This document shows positions 1 to 5,741 of a stretch of DNA of 13,980 bases, piece after piece. Every line of letters begins with the position of its first letter. The first letter of the stretch is position 1. The position numbers and the translations under genes are program-made. The notes below the pieces were generated by a model. The model saw nothing but the letters and a program-made list of their open reading frames with translations, was not told where the DNA came from and did not search any database. Source of the stretch: Candidatus Aminicenantota bacterium (GTDB lineage Bacteria > Acidobacteriota > Aminicenantia > S016-38); NCBI GenBank assembly GCA_021161165.1, contig JAGHBF010000028.1:1-13980 (forward strand), written 5' to 3'.

Positions 1-217
1 AAAGATTCAATAGAACGCTGAAGGAGGAATTTCTACTTTATCACCTGGATGAACTCGTAACAGATATAGACGCTTTCAATAGAAGGCTAATGGAATGGTT
101 GGTTTTCTATAATACTCGAAGACCCCACCATTCCCTTTCCCTTCGTTCTCCGGTAAAATATATTATTGAAGAATATAATTTTTCCCATATGTTATGGACT
201 TATACAGGGTGTTGACA
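1..217 (+). mobile_element. Right end of an IS481-like insertion sequence
   Basis: Only the right-hand end is in the window. It holds the transposase C-terminus and, read inward from 217, an end beginning TGTCAACACCCTGTATAAG. A TGT...ACA terminus with the transposase stop codon inside the last few bases is usual for IS481-type elements. The left end and any target duplication lie outside, so whether the copy is complete cannot be judged. The boundary at 217 is inferred from the terminal TGTTGACA and from the abrupt start of host tRNA sequence some 30 bases later. Confidence 0.6.
3..215 (+). CDS. IS481-like transposase, C-terminal part (5' end outside window)
   Basis: This is an open frame from the window edge to TGA at 213-215, giving about 70 residues. 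It reads RFNRTLKEEF at the start, FYNTRRPHHSLSLRSPVKY in the middle and ends LWTYTGC. This is the end of an rve-type DDE integrase core. In this family the catalytic Glu directly precedes the RFNRTLK stretch, with a Lys seven residues after it. That Glu codon would span the window edge, and the two visible bases 'aa' at 1-2 are compatible with GAA. The protein would cut and join the ends of its own element. Nothing here shows damage. The family assignment within the IS3/IS481 group is inferred from the RRPHHSL motif and the WTYT-type tail. Confidence 0.7.
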   Translation, partial: RFNRTLKEEFLLYHLDELVTDIDAFNRRLMEWLVFYNTRRPHHSLSLRSPVKYIIEEYNFSHMLWTYTGC

Positions 218-239
218 TTTAAGCATTCTCTGGTAAAAT
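212..239 (+). promoter_or_regulatory. Promoter of the tRNA-Gln/tRNA-Glu unit, -35 in the IS end
   Basis: TTGACA at 212-217 is a perfect sigma-70 -35 box. It is followed after 16 bases by TAAAAT at 234-239, with a TG extension at 231-232. The predicted start near 246 gives a leader of about 6 bases before tRNA-Gln. The -35 lies in the last six bases of the insertion sequence, so the promoter looks like a hybrid of element and host DNA. Confidence 0.6.
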
Positions 240-251
240 TAATTACTGCAC

Positions 252-326
252 TGGGAAGTCGTCCAACTGGCAGGACAGCGGACTCTGGATCCGCGAATCG
301 GGGTTCGAATCCCTGCTTCCCAGCCA
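252..326 (+). tRNA. tRNA-Gln (anticodon CTG)
   Basis: A full cloverleaf can be folded. The acceptor stem is 252-258 with 316-322, with the U1-A72 pair typical of bacterial tRNA-Gln. The anticodon stem is 278-282 with 290-294, and the anticodon CTG is at 285-287. The T arm carries GGTTCGAATCC, the discriminator is G323 and CCA is encoded at 324-326. It decodes CAG. The C34 anticodon implies that a separate TTG isoacceptor exists elsewhere. It is followed after five bases by tRNA-Glu and is presumably co-transcribed with it. Confidence 0.95.
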
Positions 327-331
327 TATGC

Positions 332-407
332 GGGGCTATCGTCTAGGGGCCAAGGACAGATGGTTCTCAGCCATCAGACCCGGGTTCAAATCCCGGTAGC
401 CCTGCCA
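332..407 (+). tRNA. tRNA-Glu (anticodon CTC)
   Basis: The acceptor stem is 332-338 with 397-403, beginning with a G-U wobble pair. The anticodon stem is 359-363 with 371-375, and anticodon CTC at 366-368 reads GAG. Discriminator G404 and an encoded CCA at 405-407 complete it, and the D arm has the TCGTCTAG form usual in tRNA-Glu. Seven T residues (408-414) follow directly and may help end transcription. Its 3' half overlaps, on the opposite strand, the end of the truD reading frame. Confidence 0.93.
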
Positions 408-1485
408 TTTTTTTATAATAAGCCTCAGCAACCCTCAGTAACATGGTGGCGTAAGAACCCGGCGGAAGAATAAAACTTAAGACTATTGCCTTTTTCCCAG
501 GGAAAAGTTCATCGTCGATTATCTCCCCCTTTAGTTGCTTTGCCTGAACGAAGGTTGCCCTTGGCCTTGAACGGAATTTGAAATCCAGTTCTTTAAGCCT
601 GAGTTTTTCAATCCCTTTTTCCTGAAGGATTCTTGAGTATAGCTGTAGGGAGAGGTCATCATTACCAAGAGTGGGGAGAAGTTCCGGCTCTTCACCAAGC
701 CTGCATGCAAGTTTTTCATCTGCAACCTTTATGTAGAATTGGGGATTTTTTTCTATCTTCCTGTGTAGAAGGAGGTTCCAGTAATACGATTGAACAGCTG
801 TTAAAATTATAGATAGAAGTCCTCTAGGGAAGGCTCCCCATGCCTGCAGAAAGCTTCCTCCTTCCTTGAGCTTGCGAAAGACCGGTTTAAATTGTCCTGG
901 AACAAGGGCTTCAAGCTGGTCCCATTTCCTCCAGTTTTCCTTGACGTACTTTTTTAGGTCCTTCATTGAAGAAGAATCTGTGTTTCTTAATGTGGTCATA
1001 TAGAGGAAAAGAGCCTTTTCAGCTTCCCCTCTCAGAAGCATTTCACCTATAAGGCCTTCGTTGGTTTTTGAGCCGAACCTCTGTTCATCGTAATAATTTG
1101 GAAATCCCTGAGCTGCTTCCTTTATCGCCTCGAGGAGCTCTTTGCTGGAAACATCCCTTACCTTGATAAGGAAATGATTTCCTTCAAGGTCAGAAGGACC
1201 TATCTCCCCCCACCAGTAACCTATTTTCTGGATCAAAAATCCGTTTCCCTTGATAACGGGGTAATCCTGAAGTGATGTGCCATATTGTATTGATAGCGAA
1301 TGTTTGTCCTTTAATCCAGCGTGTTTTATTTCAACACCGTATTTCATCCGGACATGAGAGAGGAGATCCAGAGTTGACCACCCCCTTTTTTCGATTCTGT
1401 ACAGGACGTATTTACCGGTCTTTGAAGGCTGAAGTTTCAGAATTTCCTTTACAATAAAATCTTCGGGCTTGACCTTTATCTTCAC
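367..1485 (-). CDS. truD: tRNA pseudouridine(13) synthase TruD
   Basis: TruD converts U13 of tRNA (classically tRNA-Glu) to pseudouridine in the cytoplasm. The TruD motifs are present: HAGLKDK at 55-61 with catalytic Asp60, and NYYDEQRFG at 130-138. Near the C-terminus PGSYATMLLRV matches the end of the family core. The length of 372 residues is slightly above the usual of about 350. The start is GTG at 1485-1483. It has no Shine-Dalgarno site but has TATAAT at 1497-1492, six bases away, suggesting a leaderless message. It is last in the cbiQ-cbiO-hypB-truD run, 18 bases after hypB. The last 13 residues (MAGLPGFEPGSDG) are encoded by the antisense of tRNA-Glu, and the stop codon lies opposite the tRNA anticodon, so this tail is probably not ancestral. 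Confidence 0.92.
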   Translation of the reverse strand: MKIKVKPEDFIVKEILKLQPSKTGKYVLYRIEKRGWSTLDLLSHVRMKYGVEIKHAGLKDKHSLSIQYGTSLQDYPVIKGNGFLIQKIGYWWGEIGPSDLEGNHFLIKVRDVSSKELLEAIKEAAQGFPNYYDEQRFGSKTNEGLIGEMLLRGEAEKALFLYMTTLRNTDSSSMKDLKKYVKENWRKWDQLEALVPGQFKPVFRKLKEGGSFLQAWGAFPRGLLSIILTAVQSYYWNLLLHRKIEKNPQFYIKVADEKLACRLGEEPELLPTLGNDDLSLQLYSRILQEKGIEKLRLKELDFKFRSRPRATFVQAKQLKGEIIDDELFPGKKAIVLSFILPPGSYATMLLRVAEAYYKKMAGLPGFEPGSDG

Positions 1486-1491
1486 AATTAG

Positions 1492-1497
1492 ATTATA
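1492..1497 (-). promoter_or_regulatory. -10 box directly before truD
   Basis: A perfect TATAAT on the minus strand lies between the hypB stop and the truD GTG, exactly six bases from the start codon. Transcription would therefore begin at about the GTG itself. No good -35 hexamer is seen 16-18 bases upstream, where the sequence is coding for hypB. It would give truD its own transcript in addition to read-through from hypB. Confidence 0.4.
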
Positions 1498-1503
1498 GAA
1501 AGC

Positions 1504-2160
1504 TTATTGAAAATTTCTACTTTTCCTGAGAAAATCAAGCCACCTGTCAAAACCTTCTCCTGTTTTAGCTGAAAGAGGGATTATTTTTATCGAAGGATTT
1601 ACCTTTTTAATGTTCTCTTCGATTTTATTCAGTGACACATCGAGGTGGGGCAGCAGGTCTATTTTTGAGACTATAACAACCTGAGAAACTCTGAAGGCAA
1701 GCGGGTATTTTAAAGGTTTGTCCTCTCCTTCAGTTACACTAAGAACCACTGTATTATAATGAGCTCCTATATCAAATTCTGCAGGGCATACTAGGTTTCC
1801 GATGTTTTCAACAAAGAGAATGTCAAGACCATCAACGTTCATTTCATGAATTCCGGTTGCCACCCACGGGGCTTCAAGGTGGCAATCTCCTCCAAATGGA
1901 CCTGTATTTATCTGATAAGTTTTTACTCCAAGGGTTGCCATTCTTTCTGCATCAAGAGTGGTCTGTATATCTCCTTCAATAACTCCAAACTTGAATTCAG
2001 GTAATGAGCTCACGGTTCTTTCTATGATCGTGGTTTTACCTGACCCTGGTGAGCTCATTAAATTAAGGTAAAGAATCCCTTTGCTTTTCAGAAGCTCCCT
2101 GAGTTCTTCTGCAGTTTTTTCACCGTGTTCCAGAATTTTTTTCATAACTTTTATTTTCAT
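1504..2160 (-). CDS. hypB: Hydrogenase nickel incorporation GTPase HypB
   Basis: HypB is a SIMIBI-class GTPase that works with HypA to put nickel into the large subunit of [NiFe]-hydrogenases. The protein has 218 residues. It shows Walker A SPGSGKTT (37-44), GDIQTTLDAER (63-73), a Cys93-His94 metal site in GGDCHLEA, ENIGNLVCPA (118-127) with Cys125, and SKID (165-168) as the base-recognition motif. It lacks the N-terminal CxxCGC or His-rich nickel stores of some homologues. The start chosen is ATG at 2160, because GGAGG at 2170-2166 sits five bases before it; a GTG twelve bases further upstream overlaps that site. It lies 91 bases after cbiO, which supplies a nickel link. No hypA is in the window. 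Confidence 0.93.
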   Translation of the reverse strand: MKIKVMKKILEHGEKTAEELRELLKSKGILYLNLMSSPGSGKTTIIERTVSSLPEFKFGVIEGDIQTTLDAERMATLGVKTYQINTGPFGGDCHLEAPWVATGIHEMNVDGLDILFVENIGNLVCPAEFDIGAHYNTVVLSVTEGEDKPLKYPLAFRVSQVVIVSKIDLLPHLDVSLNKIEENIKKVNPSIKIIPLSAKTGEGFDRWLDFLRKSRNFQ

Positions 2161-2165
2161 GAATT

Positions 2166-2170
2166 CCTCC
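2166..2170 (-). promoter_or_regulatory. Shine-Dalgarno site that fixes the hypB start
   Basis: GGAGG on the minus strand is spaced five bases from ATG at 2160. It is the clearest ribosome binding site in the leftward unit and rules against initiation at the GTG at 2172, which would overlap it. Confidence 0.75.
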
Positions 2171-2251
2171 ACGATAAATTACGCAAATCTATTTTATCAT
2201 GCAATTTTTATAACTCAGATAATAATGATAGAGAGATGTAATATATTTATA

Positions 2252-3019
2252 TCATTCCCAGTCATGGGGGTGAAAATGGCGGTGGATTTTTCCATCGTGT
2301 CTGTGCCGGTGAATGTGAAGAAGATTTGCTTCTAAAAGAAGTTTTTCATCCTCAAGTAGAGGTGCAAAGGGTCCGTCGTAAATGACGCTGTGGTTTTCCG
2401 AGATAAGTATAGCCCTTTCTCCAAGTTCCGGTGCAAGGCTCAGGTTCTGTGTGGCTGTAATTCGGGTTGCTTCTGTTTCCCAGAGAAGATCTATTATTTC
2501 ACCTGTGCTTTTTGGGTCAAGATTCGATAAGGGTTCGTCAAGAAGAATTACCTCTGGTTCAAGGACAAGAATTGAGGCAAGGGCAACTCTCTTTTTCTCT
2601 CCTAAACTGAGCTCTCCTGGATGTCTTTTAAACAGGTGTGATACCCTCAATCTTTTTCCCCATTTTTCTACTCTATCTTCCACGTCCTCCATGCCAAGCT
2701 GTCTTGGGCCGAAGGATATTTCATCCTTAACCGTTGGATTGAAGAGCATGCTTTCAACATCCTGAAAAAGTAGGGCCACGCTTTTTCTAAAATCCCGTTC
2801 TATTTTCTGTAGGGTTCTTTTATTAAGAAATATTCCCTTCCAAAAGACTTTTCCCTTCTGCGGAAAAATCAGACCATTCATGATTTTTAGCAGAGTCGTT
2901 TTTCCGCATCCATTTCCACCAAGAAGGACCACTTTTTCTCCTTTTTTTATTTCCAAAGTAACTTCTGAAAGAGCCTGTTTTTTGCCATAGAAATAGCTTA
3001 TTTTTTCCAGTTTATACAT
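2252..3019 (-). CDS. cbiO: ECF-type nickel/cobalt transporter ATPase with His-rich tail
   Basis: This is the energising ABC ATPase of an energy-coupling-factor transporter, acting at the inner face of the membrane with the CbiQ-like protein encoded before it. It has 255 residues: Walker A GGNGCGKTT (34-42), Q-loop Gln86, signature LSLGEKKR (137-144), Walker B VILLDEP (157-163) and D-loop SNLD. The position normally held by the H-loop His is Gln191 (TATQNLSLA), which is odd. The last 21 residues contain eight His (235, 237, 239, 241, 246, 248, 250, 252), a likely nickel or cobalt binding tail. The start ATG overlaps the cbiQ stop by eight bases and has GGGGG four bases upstream. Nickel rather than cobalt is inferred from hypB next door. 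Confidence 0.88.
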   Translation of the reverse strand: MYKLEKISYFYGKKQALSEVTLEIKKGEKVVLLGGNGCGKTTLLKIMNGLIFPQKGKVFWKGIFLNKRTLQKIERDFRKSVALLFQDVESMLFNPTVKDEISFGPRQLGMEDVEDRVEKWGKRLRVSHLFKRHPGELSLGEKKRVALASILVLEPEVILLDEPLSNLDPKSTGEIIDLLWETEATRITATQNLSLAPELGERAILISENHSVIYDGPFAPLLEDEKLLLEANLLHIHRHRHDGKIHRHFHPHDWE

Positions 3020-3554
3020 TAAACCCCCTTGATTTCATGGCCTGCGAGACCTCTGAGGTTCTTCTTTCGGAAAGGTCCATAAAATACTTGAATATGGTTC
3101 CTGCATATGAGTAAAAGCTTTTACCCAGCAATTTTTCCAGAGTTCTTGATCTTAAGGCAAATTTGAAATTCGTATATGTTTTTGCGAATGAGAGGTACTG
3201 AGCATAGGAGAGGGAAAGAACTGTAGAAAGAGTTCTGGAAAAAGCTATGGCTTTAAATGGATTTACCACAGAGAAAAAAGCCAGAGTCAGAGAAAGCATG
3301 GAGAGAGCTCTGAGGTTAAAAATTATGAACCATTGTATGGGTGGCGTGTTTTTTAAACTACCCCATATAAGGTAGGGGATTGATACAACTAAAAGTAGAA
3401 AAATTACAGGGAAAAATCTTGCAGGCTTTTTTACAAAGGGAAGGCAGAGAATGATAACTATTAAAAAAGGATACCAGGTTCTCAAAAGAGAAAGGGCGAA
3501 AAGAATAAGAATATATAAAAAGAAGAAAAATCTTTCTTTCATCAAGGTAATCAT
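3012..3554 (-). CDS. cbiQ: ECF transporter T-component (CbiQ/EcfT-like permease)
   Basis: This is a 180-residue membrane protein with about four hydrophobic segments (roughly 8-25, 28-40, 46-66 and 73-97). A cytoplasmic helical region follows with two basic motifs, LRSRTL (134-139) and KSRGF (174-178). Such Arg-containing motifs couple EcfT proteins to their ATPases. It is shorter than the usual 220-260 residues and ends just after the second motif. It starts the leftward unit and overlaps cbiO by eight bases, so the two are translationally coupled. The substrate-binding partner (CbiM/NikM) is not in the window. The first ATG at 3554 was chosen; an ATG four codons later is possible. There is no Shine-Dalgarno site, but TATATT lies five bases upstream. 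Confidence 0.8.
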   Translation of the reverse strand: MITLMKERFFFFLYILILFALSLLRTWYPFLIVIILCLPFVKKPARFFPVIFLLLVVSIPYLIWGSLKNTPPIQWFIIFNLRALSMLSLTLAFFSVVNPFKAIAFSRTLSTVLSLSYAQYLSFAKTYTNFKFALRSRTLEKLLGKSFYSYAGTIFKYFMDLSERRTSEVSQAMKSRGFNV

Positions 3555-3559
3555 AACAT

Positions 3560-3565
3560 AATATA
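3560..3565 (-). promoter_or_regulatory. -10 box of the cbiQ-cbiO-hypB unit
   Basis: TATATT on the minus strand lies five bases before the cbiQ ATG. The best -35 is a poor TTAGCG at an 18-base spacing (3589-3584). If it is used, the cbiQ message is leaderless or nearly so. No clear NikR-type operator is visible in 3555-3648. Confidence 0.35.
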
Positions 3566-3612
3566 TACTCTGTCTTTCTTTTTCGCTAATTAAGGGAGGC
3601 CTCTTTTTAACA

Positions 3613-3642
3613 TTGACTTAACCTTTTTTGTTCTTATACAAT
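3613..3642 (+). promoter_or_regulatory. hisS promoter giving a leaderless mRNA
   Basis: TTGACT at 3613-3618 and TACAAT at 3637-3642 are separated by 18 bases. The -10 ends six bases before the ATG at 3649, so the usual start position (seventh base after the -10) is the A of that ATG. There is no purine-rich Shine-Dalgarno site between them. Confidence 0.6.
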
Positions 3643-3648
3643 AAAGCC

Positions 3649-4938
3649 ATGGCTAAACAGGAGTTCAGAAGTTATAGGGGTATGCGAGATTTCCTTCCTG
3701 AAGAGATGAGAAAAAGAGACTATGTTTTTTCCATCTTAGAGGAAGTTTTCAAAGCCCATGGATTTGAAAAACTGGAGACCCCTGCAATAGAGCTATGGGA
3801 GATTCTTTCGGGAAAATACGGTGAAGAGGAAAAACTCATATACAGATTTAAAGACAGAAAGGGCAGGGAAGTGGGGCTGAGGTATGATCTTACTGTTCCC
3901 CTGGCCCGGGTTGTGGTTCAGCACAGGGGAGAGATAACTTTCCCGTTTAAAAGGTATCAGATGGAGAGGGTCTGGAGAGCGGATCGTCCTCAGAAGGGTC
4001 GTTATCGTGAATTCTATCAGTGTGATGTAGACATAGTGGGGAGTTCTTCCATAATAGCAGATGCCGAGGTTATAACCATTATATACGAATCTCTGAAAAA
4101 GTTGGGCTTCGATAATTTTGTGGTGAGAATAAATAACAGAAAATTGATTTCTGCCCTTCACTCAATGATTGGTGAGGGAGACGAATTCGAAATTGCAAGA
4201 GCTATGGATAAACTTGATAAAAAAGGAATAGAGGGAGTAAAAGAAGAACTCTTCAAAAGAGGCATTTCTAAGAAGGGAACAGAAAAAGTAATTGAAGCTA
4301 TGAAAATAGAGAGCCTGGAAGAAGCTAAGGAGTTTTATGGAAATCACCCGGGGATAAAAGAACTTATGGAGCTATTTGAATTTCTTGTTAGCTACGGAAT
4401 AGAAGAGAAATATTTCGAATATGACCCTTCACTTGCAAGGGGACTTGACTATTATACAGGACCTATATTTGAAACAGTAGTAAAAGAACCGAAAATAGGA
4501 AGTATAACTGGAGGAGGAAGGTATGATAGGTTAATAGGAATGTTCAGTGGCGAAGAAATTCCTGCCACTGGCACGAGTCTCGGGGTTGAAAGGATAATAG
4601 CTGTTATGGAAGAACTTTCCATGTTTCCTGATTCCATAGAACCACCTGCTCATGTTCTTATATGCCATTTTCCTGAGACAAAGAAAGGAGCTGTAAAGCT
4701 CAGCTCTGAATTCAGAAAGGAAGGGTTGAGGGTAGACCTTTATTCCGGTGAAAAAGGATTAAGAGCACAGCTGGGATATGCTTCTGATAAAGGAATACCC
4801 TTTGTTGTTATCGTGGGAGAAGAAATAAACGAGGGGAAAATAGTTCTGAAGAACCTGGATAAAAGAGAACAAGAAGTCCTTCCGGTTTCAGAGGCAATTT
4901 TGAAACTAAAAAATCTTTACACCTCAGCACATAGATGA
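3649..4938 (+). CDS. hisS: Histidyl-tRNA synthetase
   Basis: This class II aminoacyl-tRNA synthetase attaches histidine to tRNA-His. It has 429 residues: motif 1 around ETPAIE (43-48), motif 2 FKRYQMERVWRADRP (100-114) with YREFYQCDVDIVG (119-131), the histidine-specific LARGLDYYTG (262-271), GGGRYDRL (288-295), and motif 3 GTSLGVERI (308-316). An anticodon-binding domain follows from about 335. The start is the ATG at 3649, giving MAKQEFRSYRGMRDF as usual in the family. A TTG seven codons upstream is in frame, but that stretch is the promoter. The stop is only 19 bases before tRNA-Ser, whose promoter lies in the 3' end of this gene. It diverges from cbiQ with a 94-base gap. Confidence 0.96.
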   Translation: MAKQEFRSYRGMRDFLPEEMRKRDYVFSILEEVFKAHGFEKLETPAIELWEILSGKYGEEEKLIYRFKDRKGREVGLRYDLTVPLARVVVQHRGEITFPFKRYQMERVWRADRPQKGRYREFYQCDVDIVGSSSIIADAEVITIIYESLKKLGFDNFVVRINNRKLISALHSMIGEGDEFEIARAMDKLDKKGIEGVKEELFKRGISKKGTEKVIEAMKIESLEEAKEFYGNHPGIKELMELFEFLVSYGIEEKYFEYDPSLARGLDYYTGPIFETVVKEPKIGSITGGGRYDRLIGMFSGEEIPATGTSLGVERIIAVMEELSMFPDSIEPPAHVLICHFPETKKGAVKLSSEFRKEGLRVDLYSGEKGLRAQLGYASDKGIPFVVIVGEEINEGKIVLKNLDKREQEVLPVSEAILKLKNLYTSAHR

Positions 4939-4947
4939 TATTATAAT
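4916..4947 (+). promoter_or_regulatory. Probable tRNA-Ser promoter inside the hisS 3' end
   Basis: TTTACA at 4916-4921 pairs with TATTAT at 4939-4944 (17-base spacer). A perfect TATAAT overlaps at 4942-4947 but at a 20-base spacing. Either would start transcription at about 4951-4954, a few bases before tRNA-Ser at 4958. Confidence 0.5.
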
Positions 4948-4957
4948 AAAGTAGAAG

Positions 4958-5051
<94 letters not shown>

Positions 5052-5060
5052 TAATGAATC

Positions 5061-5720
5061 ATGAAATTAGCAAATCTTATTTTCTCTACCAATGCGAAAA
5101 TCGACGCTTTGAGGACTATTTATTTTTCAGGAGACGGTATATCCGGAAGGAAAATAAGCCTTCTTGGGGAAATAAATCCCCGCTCCTGCCAGCTTGCTCT
5201 TCAAGAACTTGAGGAACTCGGTATAATACTGAAAAACGGCAACAGAAAAAGGCACAATTATTCTCTTAACAGAGAACATCCTCTTTATTCAGATCTTCTT
5301 AAACCCATATTCGAAGGAGAAAGGAAACTTTACAGGCAAATTGGGGAAAATATTATGAACCTCCTTCAGGATATACCGGGAGGGGATTCCCTTATTTCTA
5401 TATGGTCATATGAGAAAAGGCAAAAGGGTGGCAAAATAATGGGAATGATTCTTGTCTTTGGTATGGAATTCGAAAGAAGGAAGTTCAAAAAAGTTGAGAG
5501 TATATCAGCAAAAACAATAGAAGAGATGCTTAATACACCAGTTGTAGTGAAAGCCATGCTTCTTGAAGATTTAAGAGATGGGACAAGGCTTGTAAAATTA
5601 ACGGAAGGGGCTATTTTAAGGGTTATTTTCGGTGAAAAACCAGAAAACATTGCAAAGGATCTTAATATAAGAAGAGGACCCGCCTATTTTGTGTTGTCCA
5701 ATAGCCTTTCTGTTTCCTGA
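5061..5720 (+). CDS. Winged-helix protein with a possible decayed nucleotidyltransferase domain
   Basis: This is a 219-residue soluble protein. Residues 1-75 look like an ArsR/MarR-type winged helix: a helix at 12-21, LGEINPRSCQLALQELEELG as the helix-turn-helix region (35-54), and a wing GNRKRHNYSL (60-69). After a linker helix (77-104), ISIWSYEKRQKGGKIMGMIL (112-131) is reminiscent of the GSxARGxxxxxSDID core of MNT-type nucleotidyltransferases. The Gly of GS is Trp and both metal-binding Asp are missing. This suggests a DNA-binding protein with a non-catalytic second domain. It begins nine bases after tRNA-Ser with no Shine-Dalgarno site and is probably read from the tRNA promoter. CATAAT at 5050-5055 is a weak alternative -10. 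The target is unknown; the fold call for the second half is tentative. Confidence 0.6.
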   Translation: MKLANLIFSTNAKIDALRTIYFSGDGISGRKISLLGEINPRSCQLALQELEELGIILKNGNRKRHNYSLNREHPLYSDLLKPIFEGERKLYRQIGENIMNLLQDIPGGDSLISIWSYEKRQKGGKIMGMILVFGMEFERRKFKKVESISAKTIEEMLNTPVVVKAMLLEDLRDGTRLVKLTEGAILRVIFGEKPENIAKDLNIRRGPAYFVLSNSLSVS

Positions 5721-5729
5721 AAAAAGTTC

Positions 5730-5735
5730 TATAAT
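5730..5735 (+). promoter_or_regulatory. -10 box of the M16-like gene pair
   Basis: A perfect TATAAT ends six bases before the ATG at 5742, the same geometry as at hisS and truD. The -35 candidate at 5707-5712 (TTTCTG, 17-base spacer) is weak. No Shine-Dalgarno site precedes the ATG, so a leaderless transcript is predicted. Confidence 0.5.
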
Positions 5736-5741
5736 CCTTTT

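Noticed and set aside
408..414. T7 run after tRNA-Glu as an intrinsic terminator
   Set aside because: No dedicated hairpin precedes it; the only nearby stems belong to the tRNA itself. It may aid termination but does not support a terminator call.
2161..2172. GTG start for hypB adding four residues
   Set aside because: The GTG overlaps the GGAGG that serves the ATG at 2160, and no other ribosome binding site precedes it.
3596..3603. Perfect palindrome GAGGCCTC between cbiQ and hisS, considered as an operator or terminator
   Set aside because: Eight bases without a loop or T tract cannot form a terminator, and an isolated 8-mer is too short to call an operator.
3628..3648. Upstream in-frame TTG start for hisS adding MFLYNKA
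   Set aside because: These codons contain the -10 box (TACAAT) and add residues not seen in the family; the ATG at 3649 gives the normal N-terminus.
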